64,000 nt of DNA, taken from the NCBI GenBank assembly GCA_900540475.1, contig UQGG01000021.1, forward strand, positions 60,831-124,830, in the 5' to 3' direction. The notes below the pieces were generated by a model. That model saw only the letters and a list, made by a program, of their open reading frames with translations. It searched no databases and was not told where the DNA came from. Every line of letters starts with the position of its first letter. The first letter of the stretch is position 1. The translations under genes were made by a program, and so were the position numbers. This DNA is from an uncultured Robinsoniella sp. Lineage in GTDB: Bacteria > Bacillota > Clostridia > Lachnospirales > Lachnospiraceae. Of this stretch, positions 8,891-17,851 are shown in pieces.

Positions 8891-10372
8891 TCACTTTATT
8901 TTTAACCGGGTTCTGGACTGCCTCCTGGCAAATACCGGGCGGCTTTTCAGTCTGTCTAAGGGTGCCCGAACCAGTGCATCCTTCTTATCCCTGCCCTGGT
9001 TGACATCTGCTGCCACAAAAGGCATGAGATATGGGATATTATAACTTTTCAGCGCACTCAGGTGTGTTAACAGGACAAACCAGCCTAACACCAGCCCCAG
9101 TATGCCAAAAAAAGCACATCCCAGAATCATGGCGTATTTAATCAGCCGCAGAGCTTCTGAAAGTTCTTCATTGGGAATGGAAAAAGAACTGAGTGCGGTC
9201 AGCGCCACAATCACAACAACAATTGGGCTTACCAGGTTCGCACTGACTGCTGCCTGTCCGATAATCAGTCCGCCTACGATACCAATTGTATTTCCAATCG
9301 GTCCCGGCATCCTTACACCCGCCTCCCGCAGCAGTTCAAAGGATAATTCCAAAAGAAGCACCTCAATTACACTGGGAAACGGCACCCCCTGCCTTGCCTC
9401 CGCCAGAGAAAGAATCAGGTTCGTGGGAAGTATCTGGGTATGGTAATTGGTAACTGCCACATACAGCCCCGGCAGGGAAACCGCCAGAAATGCCGCAACA
9501 AAACGGATAATTCTCAAAAAAGATACAATTCCAAAATGACGGTAATAGTCATCACTTGTCTGGAAAAAGCTATTTATGGTTGTCGGCAGAATTAATGCCT
9601 CGGGAGAATTATCGCTGAGTAGCACAACCCTTCCATCCAAAACTGCCATGGCTGCTTTATCCGGGCGTTCCGTTGTCTGATACTGGGGAAATGGCGAATA
9701 CCAGGTATCTTCCGTCAGCTGTTCGATTACACCGCTGTCCATGATCCCGTCGATTTCAAAAGAATCCAGCTTTTGTTCCATAGCTTCCAGTAAGTCGGGA
9801 TAGACCAAACCATCCATATAAATAATGGCTGTCATGGTATTGGAACGCCTTCCAATGGGACGCTCTTTGATCTTCATCGTGGTATCCCGGACACGTTTAC
9901 GCACCAGTGCCGCATTTAATTTAACGGATTCTGTAAATGCCTCTTTGGAACCCCTCAGAACTTTTTCGGACTCGGATTTGGATACACCCATCCCCGGATA
10001 TCCTTTGCTGCTCACCTTCAGGGCTTTATCATATCCATCGATAAAGAAAATGGCATTTCCTGCAAGCATAGCTGCCATTGCCTCTTCCATGGTTGCAAGT
10101 TCTTTTGCATCGGTTATTCCCAGTCCGTCTTCATTTACCGTGCGCCGGATTTCTTCCGGTGACATTTCCTGCATCTGAATTAACAAACGTCCAATCATGG
10201 ATTCTTCCAGAAGCATATTGCTTACCGCTACTTCGATAAATACCGCAAGGCAGTCTACCTTAGGCGGAAGCCCCAGGCGCATGGGTCGGATGATAATATC
10301 ATCACAATTTTCACACCAGGCTTTTATCTTCGCTTCATTATCCGATAGACGTGTGGAAACATTATCACTCAT
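8891..10372 (-). CDS. Spore germinant receptor A subunit (GerA/GerKA family)
   Basis: 493 residues with a large N-terminal soluble region (to about 280) and a membrane half. Family landmarks include RRSNTMTAIIYMDGL-type strands, LILPTTINSFFQTSDDYYRH, LPGLYVAVTNYHTQILPTNL, and PFPSVIEVLLLELSFELLREAG followed by GPIGNTIGIVGGLIIGQAAV, a signature of GerA proteins. It would form a germinant receptor with the following B and C subunits in the spore inner membrane. The AGGAGG ribosome site lies before the ATG. It heads the operon; 10373-10434 is a short spacer without a clear forespore promoter. Confidence 0.93.
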   Translation of the reverse strand: MSDNVSTRLSDNEAKIKAWCENCDDIIIRPMRLGLPPKVDCLAVFIEVAVSNMLLEESMIGRLLIQMQEMSPEEIRRTVNEDGLGITDAKELATMEEAMAAMLAGNAIFFIDGYDKALKVSSKGYPGMGVSKSESEKVLRGSKEAFTESVKLNAALVRKRVRDTTMKIKERPIGRRSNTMTAIIYMDGLVYPDLLEAMEQKLDSFEIDGIMDSGVIEQLTEDTWYSPFPQYQTTERPDKAAMAVLDGRVVLLSDNSPEALILPTTINSFFQTSDDYYRHFGIVSFLRIIRFVAAFLAVSLPGLYVAVTNYHTQILPTNLILSLAEARQGVPFPSVIEVLLLELSFELLREAGVRMPGPIGNTIGIVGGLIIGQAAVSANLVSPIVVVIVALTALSSFSIPNEELSEALRLIKYAMILGCAFFGILGLVLGWFVLLTHLSALKSYNIPYLMPFVAADVNQGRDKKDALVRAPLDRLKSRPVFARRQSRTRLKIK

Positions 10373-10434
10373 ATTTAGCCTCCTCTCTTAACCTCATAGC
10401 GCCCGATGCAATGCAACACAACGCTGTAAGGCCA

Positions 10435-10463
10435 CAAAAAAAGGATAAGAAGATTCTTATCCT
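10435..10463 (-). terminator. Rho-independent terminator of the ispE-gntR unit
   Basis: On the minus strand GGATAAGAA/TTCTTATCC with a 2-nt loop is followed by a run of T. It lies just after the GntR gene. Confidence 0.8.
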
Positions 10464-10494
10464 TTTAGGTGTAGCATATGTAATTATTTACATT

Positions 10495-11169
10495 TTATTC
10501 TTTTTCATGAAGACTATTGATAATTGATTCTTTCTGGTTTTCAATGTGGATATGAATTGCATTGCCCGCTTTCTCTTTATCATGCTTTTTCAGAGCACGG
10601 CGGATTGCATCATGCTCCTCCAGAAGATTCTTATGCATGGAACGGTCTTTCAGGTATTCCATACGGTAGCGGTACATCTGCTCCCGGAGATTGCTTAAGA
10701 TCTGCAATAATCTGCGGTTATTCGTTGCATCGTAAATAATTTCATGAAAATGCATATCAGCCTTGACGCAATCAATAATATCTGTTCCATCCAGTGAGCG
10801 CTTAAAATCATTTGCCACTTTTTTAAGCTCGATCAGCTGCTCGTCCGTGATATGGTCACAGGCATCTTTCACTGCCAGTTCTTCCAACGCACATCGTACT
10901 TCCAGAACGTCTTCCAGATCCCGGATCGTTATCTGGGCTACTTCGGCACCTTTTCTTGGAATCATCAGAACCAGTCCCTCTAATTCCAGCTTTCGAATAG
11001 CTTCCCTTACCGGAGTACGGCTTACCCCCAGCCTCTGTGCCAGCTGAATTTCCATCAGGCGTTCGCCCGGCTTTAATTCACCTTTTAAAATTGCATTTCT
11101 AAGCGTATTAAAAACCACATCCCGCAGTGGCAGATATTCATTCATATCTATGTGAAAATTTTCATTCAT
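10495..11169 (-). CDS. GntR-family (FadR-type) transcriptional regulator
   Basis: 224 residues from the ATG at 11169, chosen because GGAGG lies 7 nt before it; an upstream ATG at 11205 has no ribosome site. The N-terminal winged helix shows PLRDVVFNTLRNAILKGELKPGERL and LGVSRTPVREAIRKLELEGLV, the GntR signature. The C-terminal FCD domain has the metal-binding pattern with DMHFHEIIYDATNN and later EEHDAI and HIENQ. FCD regulators bind small organic acids or metals; the ligand is not predictable. It follows ispE by about 50 bp on the same strand and ends at a terminator, so the two are probably cotranscribed by chance linkage. Confidence 0.9.
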   Translation of the reverse strand: MNENFHIDMNEYLPLRDVVFNTLRNAILKGELKPGERLMEIQLAQRLGVSRTPVREAIRKLELEGLVLMIPRKGAEVAQITIRDLEDVLEVRCALEELAVKDACDHITDEQLIELKKVANDFKRSLDGTDIIDCVKADMHFHEIIYDATNNRRLLQILSNLREQMYRYRMEYLKDRSMHKNLLEEHDAIRRALKKHDKEKAGNAIHIHIENQKESIINSLHEKE

Positions 11170-11221
11170 TGGTAGACCTCCATACCTATCCTGTTGTGTA
11201 TCCATAACATCTCTTCTGTGA

Positions 11222-12097
11222 CTATTTTACCGGATTATTAAAAATACTGGTCAGGTAAACCTGCTTTGCAAGCTCTCCTTCATATAATACGTCATAAGCT
11301 TTTTTCGCTGCTTTCTTATCATCAAAGATTCCAAAAACAGTTGGACCGCTTCCGCTCATCATGGCATTTAACGCTCCATGTTCCAGCATTATATTTTTAA
11401 TATCCGCTATGATGGGATATTGCGGAACCGTAACCGTTTCCAGAACATTTTTCATAAGAGCCGCCGCTTTTTTCAGATCGCCTTCCTCTAATGCCCGGAT
11501 CTGCCCGTCGATATCCGGATGGTCCGCGATCTCTCCCGCATCCAGCGTCGTATAAACAAATTTAGTAGACACATGCACACCCGGCTTGGCAATCAATATA
11601 TGACATGCGGGCATCGGCGGCAGGATGGTCAGATTTTCCCCAATTCCTTCCGCCAGTGCTGTCCCCCGCATGATGCAATACGGTACATCCGCACCTATCT
11701 TCACCCCGCGTTCCATCAGCTCTTCCTTGGTAAGCCCCAGCTTAAACAAACGGTTCACGCCTACCATTACAGCCGCCGCATCAGAACTGCCGCCCGCCAT
11801 TCCTGCCGCAACAGGAATGAATTTTTTTAAATTAATAGACAACCCTTTTTTAACCCCAAATTCATCCATCAGAAGTTTCGCTGCTTTATACACCAGATTA
11901 TCTTCATTTACCGGAAGATAATAAAGATTTGTCTTAACTTTAATCCCTGGTTTCTGTCGCTCTGAGATCCGAATTTGGTCATACAGATGAATTGTCTGCA
12001 TAATCATTCGTACTTCATGGTATCCGTCTTCTCTTTTCCGTACCACATCAAGGCCCAAATTTATCTTTGCAAGAGCCTTTAATTTCATCTCTCTCAT
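11222..12097 (-). CDS. ispE: 4-diphosphocytidyl-2-C-methyl-D-erythritol kinase
   Basis: 291 residues, the normal length. A GHMP kinase of the non-mevalonate isoprenoid pathway that phosphorylates CDP-methylerythritol. Motifs visible: LKALAKINLGLDV at the N-terminus (substrate-binding Lys), PVAAGMAGGSSDAAAVM as the ATP-binding glycine loop around residue 90-105, and MSGSGPTVFGIFDD at the C-terminus. The ATG at 12097 follows GGGGG at 6 nt; the longer frame start is a TTG without a ribosome site. Upstream 12098-12231 holds no other gene. Confidence 0.96.
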   Translation of the reverse strand: MREMKLKALAKINLGLDVVRKREDGYHEVRMIMQTIHLYDQIRISERQKPGIKVKTNLYYLPVNEDNLVYKAAKLLMDEFGVKKGLSINLKKFIPVAAGMAGGSSDAAAVMVGVNRLFKLGLTKEELMERGVKIGADVPYCIMRGTALAEGIGENLTILPPMPACHILIAKPGVHVSTKFVYTTLDAGEIADHPDIDGQIRALEEGDLKKAAALMKNVLETVTVPQYPIIADIKNIMLEHGALNAMMSGSGPTVFGIFDDKKAAKKAYDVLYEGELAKQVYLTSIFNNPVK

Positions 12098-12231
12098 CGT
12101 GTACCCCCGTTGCACTTTGTATACAATCATCTTGATTAGCAATATTGTATCTCATTTCATACACAAAAGTCAATGGTAAATCACTAAAATTCAACAAAAT
12201 TTCCTAAGACTTAACAATTTTTGTCAAAACA

Positions 12232-13800
12232 TCAGCCCAAATTTTCAACTGCCTTCATAACCAGCAGGCACGTTCCCGGAGAAACCTCTTCTTCTTCAAT
12301 CTCATTTAACTCCCGGATACGCTCCGGAGTGGTATAATATTGTTTTGCAATGCCCCACAGACTGTCATCCGGCTGCACGATATATCCTACAATGCCCGGC
12401 AGCTCCTGAAGCTTCTTCATATCTAAATCATGTTCTTCCACATCGATAATGCACTGTTCTTTGTGTACACGGATAACCATTGCATTGAGATTCACACATA
12501 CCTTTACTTCCAGCTCTTCACTGTCAATCATGGTGGTAGACAGCTGTTCCAGCTCACTCTGCAGCGTAAACCGGCAGTCGTTATCAATCTCCGGCACTTC
12601 AATGATATGCTGGAACGGCACAGCGCCTTCCATGAGGGCATATGGCAGCGTGTCATCCGATGTAATATACAAAATGGTTATAAACACGGCACCTTCCACT
12701 TTTATTCCGTTTTCTGTTACGCTGGTGTCATCAATTTTGACTTCACCCTGGCTGTGGCAGATCTGAAGCATCCTTGGCTGGCTGCTTTCCATTCGCATCC
12801 GGTCACTTGCCCTGCATTTTGAAAAGTTCTTTACTACCAGGCTTTCACATACCTGTTCCATCGTTACCGGAATCAGGTCCTTCACCGGGGTGTAAACGTC
12901 TTCCAGAATCTGTACCTTTTCTTCTTCATAGAGACGGATATCCAGATCCAGAACCACATCTACCTGAACCAGGCGCTCTTCCCCGTCATAGTCAGGCCTT
13001 ACTTCCAGATTCGCCGAAGCAAGTGAGACTTCCACATTGGCAAGCATATTCTGGGCACATCCCGGACAGTCCACCGTTCCCTGGAATGGCAGTACCGTTT
13101 CCAGCCATTGTTTTGTACCATTTTCGTCGTCTCCTGCGTAAAGTACAAAGATGAAGAGTTCTCCTTTAATATCCAGCTGACCGTCTAACACACGGATGTC
13201 CGTTCCCCGAAGCTGTACATTTTCCCAGAGCATTTCCTGGATATTCGGCTTGTTGGACGGAATGGCAATTTCATCTTTTACCCTTAAAATATCTTTTTTC
13301 TGAACCGATAACTGCAGCAGTTCCAGGTTCTTGGACTTTGTACTAATATCACCCAGCCCGTGAATCTCCACAGCAGCCTGTGCATCATACAACTCCTCAA
13401 CAGATGCATTAAAGGAAAGAAGCGACTTCATACTCAGCTTCCTGGAATTGATCAGGGATACGGAGATATCCTCTACATCCCATTTCAGGCAGATATTGTC
13501 TCCCGGTTCCACACCGTCCAGATTCATCTGCTCTTCAAACGGAATCTTGGATTCCAGCCTATGTATCTGTCTGTCCGGTGTATCTGCCACATACAATACC
13601 CAAACCTCCAGTGCACCCGTTAACAGCACATGGTCCGTACTTACCTTCATATCATCTAATTTGATATTTGCTTTCTTTTGTATCAGTTTTCCCACATCCG
13701 GCTTGCTGTCAGATACGTTGTAGTCTTCCTCCAGGGTTACCTGGCTGGATGCTCTGCTTTTTTCATGATTCATATGAATATTCTTTTTTAATAATTCCAC
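12232..13800 (-). CDS. sipL: SipL-like spore coat morphogenesis protein (SPOCS/DUF3794 repeats plus LysM)
   Basis: 522 residues. The N-terminal and central parts are built of DUF3794/SPOCS domains (strands such as VLLTGALEVWVLYVAD, then two more similar segments GELFIFVLYAGD and GAVFITILYITSD), and the C-terminus is a LysM domain (YIVQPDDSLWGIAKQYYTTPERI). This architecture and length match SipL of Clostridioides difficile, which uses its LysM domain to bind SpoIVA on the forespore surface and localise the coat. The start is GTG at 13800, 7 nt after GGGAGGG. That ribosome site is inside the 3' arm of a strong hairpin, and a sigma-E-like promoter sits over the other arm. Confidence 0.85.
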   Translation of the reverse strand: MELLKKNIHMNHEKSRASSQVTLEEDYNVSDSKPDVGKLIQKKANIKLDDMKVSTDHVLLTGALEVWVLYVADTPDRQIHRLESKIPFEEQMNLDGVEPGDNICLKWDVEDISVSLINSRKLSMKSLLSFNASVEELYDAQAAVEIHGLGDISTKSKNLELLQLSVQKKDILRVKDEIAIPSNKPNIQEMLWENVQLRGTDIRVLDGQLDIKGELFIFVLYAGDDENGTKQWLETVLPFQGTVDCPGCAQNMLANVEVSLASANLEVRPDYDGEERLVQVDVVLDLDIRLYEEEKVQILEDVYTPVKDLIPVTMEQVCESLVVKNFSKCRASDRMRMESSQPRMLQICHSQGEVKIDDTSVTENGIKVEGAVFITILYITSDDTLPYALMEGAVPFQHIIEVPEIDNDCRFTLQSELEQLSTTMIDSEELEVKVCVNLNAMVIRVHKEQCIIDVEEHDLDMKKLQELPGIVGYIVQPDDSLWGIAKQYYTTPERIRELNEIEEEEVSPGTCLLVMKAVENLG

Positions 13801-13847
13801 AAAAAATCCCTCCCAGCATGATCTCTTATAATTTTATGCCGGGAGGG
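13798..13847 (-). terminator. Hairpin with U-run that also contains the sipL ribosome site
   Basis: On the minus strand CCCTCCCGGCAT (13836-13847) pairs with ATGCTGGGAGGG (13808-13819), followed by ATTTTTTG. It can end transcription coming from the pab/lipoprotein genes, and in any read-through RNA it would bury the GGGAGGG used by sipL. Confidence 0.75.
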
Positions 13848-13857
13848 TGTAAATTAT
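13831..13857 (-). promoter_or_regulatory. Sigma-E-like promoter of sipL
   Basis: On the minus strand an ATA (13855-13857), a 16-nt spacer and CATAAAAT (13831-13838) fit the mother-cell sigma-E pattern ATA-N16-18-CATANNNT. Predicted initiation near 13825 falls in the hairpin loop, so this RNA lacks the 5' arm and leaves the sipL ribosome site open. Confidence 0.5.
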
Positions 13858-13875
13858 GTGGAAGGCTTTGTCTTT

Positions 13876-14295
13876 TTATTGAAAAGTAACGGAACCTTCC
13901 ATATATGGGATTTTAATGACTACAAATGGATATGACGGTTCCTGCTGAATCGTCTTCTCATGTGACGGACCGATCAGGCTGGTATGTACCATAATACCGT
14001 CCTCCGTAAGATAGCACTCATCTACCTGAATGCTGTAGCCGCCTGTTTTCTGTTCTCCGTAACCGCGGATCATATACAGGTATTTGTCGCTTTGATAGGT
14101 CATCTTTATTTCTGACTTCTTGTTCTCTTCGATTGCCTGTGCCAGTTCTTCCGGGATTTCTTCCGGGCTTACTACGGTAAAATCCAGATCCTTCACTTTT
14201 CCCTTATCGCTGTCATCCTTGGTACCGCAGCCCCCTGCCAGGCATAGTGTCAGCAGAAAACAGATACTGATGGTAATGGATATGATTCTTTTCAC
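13876..14295 (-). CDS. Lipoprotein with PrcB-type C-terminal domain
   Basis: 139 residues. A signal peptide ends at LAGGC (lipid-modified Cys near residue 23), then a short charged linker. The C-terminal half (YLYMIRGYGEQKTGGYSI, then VVIKIPYMEGSVTF) resembles the PrcB_C domain, named after an inhibitor of the Treponema dentipain protease complex. Its role in Firmicutes is not established. It lies 68 bp after pabC on the same strand and is followed by the terminator-like hairpin before sipL. I call the fold with moderate confidence only. Confidence 0.7.
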   Translation of the reverse strand: MKRIISITISICFLLTLCLAGGCGTKDDSDKGKVKDLDFTVVSPEEIPEELAQAIEENKKSEIKMTYQSDKYLYMIRGYGEQKTGGYSIQVDECYLTEDGIMVHTSLIGPSHEKTIQQEPSYPFVVIKIPYMEGSVTFQ

Positions 14296-14363
14296 TTGCT
14301 CTCCTATCGTTTCTTTGCCTTATTATTCATATCTTATGCAGGATGTGCAAGGGAACATTCATA

Positions 14364-15083
14364 CTATTCCATATCCCTCCAAAATTTTCGGTTCCATGTG
14401 TCGGCAATATCTCTTTTGGGAAAACTATATCCTTCTAATGAAGTAACCGGCATGATGCCCATCAGGGAATTTGTCAGAAAACATTCCTCATAACCGGAGA
14501 TCTCCCCGGGCAGAATCACCGTTTCCACAATATTTTCCGTTTCCAGCAAATAGTCTCTTACTATACCAGGCAGCAGTCCGCAGGATAATTCTGGTGTATA
14601 AACAACATGATCTTTTACAAAAAAAATGTTGCTGGATGTTCCTTCACAGATTTCTCCTTTGCTGTTGCAGAAAACAAACTCATCATAACCATCTTCTACA
14701 GCTTTCCTTTTCTCCAGAATGCAGTCCCCATAATTCAAAGTTTTATGATAGGTAAGGGAAGATGTCTCATTTCGTATTACCTGGCTGAACATTCCACGAA
14801 AGCCCTTTTGAAACTGTTGGGCACCATAGGGATTTTGCCTGTGGGTAATGATCATATTTTCATCCGATACCGCTATTTTCATCACCCCGTGTGTCATTGG
14901 ATACTGTTCCAGATAACTTGCAATCTGCTCTTTATCTGCGTCCATCTTCAAATTGAATTCGCGGATTCCCTTTTCCAGACGTTGCAAATGTTCCTCAAGG
15001 AGCACTACCTTTCCATTTTCTACTGCTATCGTCTCAAACACGCCAAGACCAAACCAGTATCCTTCATCTAATCTGATATCCAT
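14364..15083 (-). CDS. pabC: Aminodeoxychorismate lyase
   Basis: 239 residues, a fold-type IV PLP enzyme. It releases pyruvate from aminodeoxychorismate to give p-aminobenzoate for folate. Visible motifs: GLGVFETIAVENG near the N-terminus, HKTLNYGDCILEKR with the PLP lysine, CNSKGEICEGTSSNIFFV and the late CFLTNSLMGIMPV. Slightly short, as in many Firmicute PabC proteins. Branched-chain aminotransferases are related, but the operon with PabA and PabB favours PabC. The ATG at 15083 follows GGAG at 7 nt. Confidence 0.85.
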   Translation of the reverse strand: MDIRLDEGYWFGLGVFETIAVENGKVVLLEEHLQRLEKGIREFNLKMDADKEQIASYLEQYPMTHGVMKIAVSDENMIITHRQNPYGAQQFQKGFRGMFSQVIRNETSSLTYHKTLNYGDCILEKRKAVEDGYDEFVFCNSKGEICEGTSSNIFFVKDHVVYTPELSCGLLPGIVRDYLLETENIVETVILPGEISGYEECFLTNSLMGIMPVTSLEGYSFPKRDIADTWNRKFWRDME

Positions 15084-15187
15084 ATTTTTACTCCGCCCAT
15101 ATTTTCTCTCATATACAAAATTTATCTACATATTCATAATACAAACTTCATATACAAACTTTATTTCACCGCAGCTGCAGGCTGCTC

Positions 15188-15838
15188 TTACCTGCTCAAT
15201 AAGTCTTCCAGCATTTGAACGGTGTCCACAATCTGACCTGCTCCGCAGCCTTCCATCTCTTCCCTGGAACCATATCCAAACAAGACCCCTATGCTGTCCA
15301 GACCGCATTTTTTTGCGCCGATGATATCGTGTTCCCTGTCTCCAATCATCACAGCCTGTGCATTGTCTGTTATTTGATTCTGTTCCAGTGCATAACTGAT
15401 TACTTCCTCTTTTTTTGTACGCCTGCCATCCATTTCGCTTCCCTGCACATCCGCAAAGTACTGGCTCAGCTCAAATCGCTCCAGGATCCGCTTTGCGTAG
15501 ACAGTGGGTTTTGAGGTTGCCACGATCAGTATTTTCCCCTGATCTTTTAAGTGCTGCAGCATCTGAGGGATACCGGGATAAACTTTATTTTCAAATATGC
15601 CGTCTTCGTTAAAGTATTCTCTGTATTTCCATACGGCTTCTTCTGCCCGGTCTTCTGTAAATCCGTAATACTCCATAAAAGAATCTTTAAGCGGCGGACC
15701 TATGAATTTATTTAAGGATGACCTGTCCTCCATGTGGATTCCATATTGTTCCAAAGCATAAGCTACGGAATTGGTAATGCCTTCCTGAGGATCTGTCAAC
15801 GTACCGTCCAGATCAAACAGCATATATTTTTTATCCAT
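15188..15838 (-). CDS. HAD-family phosphatase (phosphoglycolate phosphatase-like)
   Basis: 216 residues with all HAD motifs: FDLDGTLTDP at the N-terminus (nucleophile and acid Asp), ATSKPT as motif II, a Lys in TKKEEV as motif III and MIGDREHDIIGAKKCG as motif IV. An alpha-helical C1 cap lies between motifs I and II. This is the Gph/YrfG/PpaX type that acts on small phosphate esters. It sits between pabB and pabC in the p-aminobenzoate operon, so a role in removing a phosphate from a folate-pathway intermediate is possible but unproven; housekeeping phosphatase activity is equally likely. Confidence 0.88.
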   Translation of the reverse strand: MDKKYMLFDLDGTLTDPQEGITNSVAYALEQYGIHMEDRSSLNKFIGPPLKDSFMEYYGFTEDRAEEAVWKYREYFNEDGIFENKVYPGIPQMLQHLKDQGKILIVATSKPTVYAKRILERFELSQYFADVQGSEMDGRRTKKEEVISYALEQNQITDNAQAVMIGDREHDIIGAKKCGLDSIGVLFGYGSREEMEGCGAGQIVDTVQMLEDLLSR

Positions 15839-15871
15839 ATTAACCCTTTCTGCGCTGCATTAGAACGTGTT

Positions 15872-17224
15872 TTAAACAGTCTCTAATGCCTCCAGTACCG
15901 CTTTTGCCTTTTGCAGCGTCTCTTCATATTCAAATTCCAGTTCCGATTCGTAGGTAATTCCACCTCCCACGCCTAAATGGTAGACGCCATCTTTGTGCAC
16001 GGCAGTCCGAATCACAATATTAAAATCACAGTCTCCGTCCAACGTCAGATATCCGATGGAACCGGTGTACAGGCCCCGCCTGCCATGTTCCAGCTCGTCT
16101 ATGATCTCCATGGCACGAAGTTTGGGCGCTCCGGTGATGGAGCCTCCCGGAAATGCCGCTTCTATTAAATCCATCACCGTCATTCCAGGCTTCAGATCTC
16201 CTGTGATATTGGAGACCAGATGGAAGACGGTGGCATATTCTTCCACAGTAAAGAGTTCCGTTACCTGTACACTTCCGTGTCTGCACACCCGGTTTAAATC
16301 ATTCCGTTCCAGATCCACAATCATCAGCAGCTCACTTTTATCCTTTTCCGAAGCCGCCAGCTCTTCCTTCAGCATCTGATCCTCTTCGGGTGTACTTCCC
16401 CTTTTTCTGGTACCCTTAATGGGCCTGGTTTCCACATGTCCTTTTTTCATTTGCAAAAACCGCTCGGGAGATGCGCAGATTACCTGAAAATCACCATAAT
16501 TCAAGTATCCGCCAAAAGGTGCGGGATTGTTCCCCCGCAGCTTACGAAATACTTCATAAGGAGATTTGCCGCTTTTTATGGTCAGCCGCTGGGTCATGTT
16601 CGCAATATAGATATCACCTTCGATAATATATCTTATCATATCATCAATTGCTTTTAAATACTCTTCTTTTTGAAAATTAGGGATGACCTCTATCGCTTTT
16701 TTCTCTCCTGCGGCATGTTCGATACGTATGCCATTAAAAATAGATTTCTTCAGTTCTTCCAAACGAATGCTGCTGTCTTTTGATTTACCATTTGCTGCCA
16801 GCGTGACTTCCTTTTTCTCATGATCTTCTATAATAAATACATCATAAAAATTCAAAATGCAGTCCGGGATATCCGTTTCCATGGGATCTTTTGCTTTAAC
16901 CCCTTCTTTTTTTCTTCCATAATCGTATGAAAAATAACCAATTGCCCCGGATATAATGGGAAGTCCTGTTGTATTTTCTTCTCTGTTTTCCCTGAGATAA
17001 TTTCTCATATATTGTTCAAAGGTAACATGGGAAGGCTTTCCGTTTACCGTAAAGACTTCTCCCTTAACCAGCTTCAGATAGGGATACAGCCCGATAATAG
17101 AATATCTGCCAAGCTTATTTTGCAGGGAGGAATCCAGGAATACAGTATCCTTTTCATTTTGAAATACCCCATGAATATCCTGAATGGGAATATAAGGTTC
17201 TAATTTCTGAATTTTCCTAAGCAT
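15872..17224 (-). CDS. pabB: Aminodeoxychorismate synthase component I
   Basis: 450 residues of the chorismate-utilising family. The diagnostic stretch ETRPIKGTRKRG has the PIKGT lysine characteristic of PabB; anthranilate synthase TrpE has PIAGT. Other landmarks are GDIYIANMTQRL, SPERFL, IVDLERNDLNRVC and FPGGSITGAPKLRAMEII, with DFNIVIRTA and GGGITYESE at the C-terminus. With ammonia from PabA it converts chorismate to aminodeoxychorismate. Its start overlaps the end of pabA by 8 nt, indicating coupling. A weak match to the dispersed repeat (AACGTGTTTTAAA) overlaps its stop. Confidence 0.93.
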   Translation of the reverse strand: MLRKIQKLEPYIPIQDIHGVFQNEKDTVFLDSSLQNKLGRYSIIGLYPYLKLVKGEVFTVNGKPSHVTFEQYMRNYLRENREENTTGLPIISGAIGYFSYDYGRKKEGVKAKDPMETDIPDCILNFYDVFIIEDHEKKEVTLAANGKSKDSSIRLEELKKSIFNGIRIEHAAGEKKAIEVIPNFQKEEYLKAIDDMIRYIIEGDIYIANMTQRLTIKSGKSPYEVFRKLRGNNPAPFGGYLNYGDFQVICASPERFLQMKKGHVETRPIKGTRKRGSTPEEDQMLKEELAASEKDKSELLMIVDLERNDLNRVCRHGSVQVTELFTVEEYATVFHLVSNITGDLKPGMTVMDLIEAAFPGGSITGAPKLRAMEIIDELEHGRRGLYTGSIGYLTLDGDCDFNIVIRTAVHKDGVYHLGVGGGITYESELEFEYEETLQKAKAVLEALETV

Positions 17225-17807
17225 TTCTGTACCCCCAGTCCTTGCTGATATTTACAAAATTGCCTAAAAGTTCATGTCCGTAATCGGTCAGCACGGCCTC
17301 CGGATGAAACTGAACGCCATAAACAGGCGCCTTTCTATGGGAGATTGCCATAATATCCCCATCCTCTGTCCAGGCATCCACCTGAAAATCAGGAGATAGC
17401 GTTCCCTTATCTATTACCAGGGAATGGTATCTGGTTACCCCATATTCTCTGGGCAGACCACGAAAAATCCCTTTCCCGCTGTGTCGGATTTTCGTAACCT
17501 TTCCGTGCATGGGGCGTTTGCCTTTTACAATATCCCCACCAAAAGAATAGCCTATCACCTGGTGTCCAAGGCATACACCTAATATTGGAATCTCATTTAT
17601 GAATTTCTGAACAATTTCATTGGATAAACCCGCTGACTTGGGGTTCTTCGGACCCGGTGAAATGATAATTCCCTCCGGTTTCATACCGGCAAGTTCCTCT
17701 AAATTCACCTTATCATTTCGCACTACCAGAATTTCCTGACCCAGCTCTTCAAAATAAGCTGACAGATTGTACACAAAAGAATCATAATTATCAATACATA
17801 AAAACAT
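17217..17807 (-). CDS. pabA: Glutamine amidotransferase subunit of aminodeoxychorismate synthase
   Basis: 196 residues, class I glutamine amidotransferase. Catalytic triad visible: Cys in ILGVCLGHQVIGY, His and Glu in YGVQFHPEAVLTDYG. The opening MFLCIDNYDSFVYNL is typical of TrpG/PabA. Such subunits can serve both anthranilate and aminodeoxychorismate synthases; the PabB partner immediately downstream (8-nt overlap) and pabC further on favour the folate role. The ribosome site is GAGAGG. First gene of the operon; a palindromic repeat lies upstream at 17852-17902. Confidence 0.9.
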   Translation of the reverse strand: MFLCIDNYDSFVYNLSAYFEELGQEILVVRNDKVNLEELAGMKPEGIIISPGPKNPKSAGLSNEIVQKFINEIPILGVCLGHQVIGYSFGGDIVKGKRPMHGKVTKIRHSGKGIFRGLPREYGVTRYHSLVIDKGTLSPDFQVDAWTEDGDIMAISHRKAPVYGVQFHPEAVLTDYGHELLGNFVNISKDWGYRNA

Positions 17808-17851
17808 AGACCTCTCCTCACTTTCGTTTTTGAAAGCAAGTCGTTATCCTG

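Noticed and set aside
16436..16657. Other long frames opposite pabB, the germination genes, the protease and elsewhere
   Set aside because: They lie inside confident genes on the opposite strand, lack ribosome sites and have no recognisable domains.
15872..17807. Anthranilate synthase (trpEG)
   Set aside because: The PIKGT lysine and linked pabC indicate aminodeoxychorismate synthase; no other trp genes are nearby.
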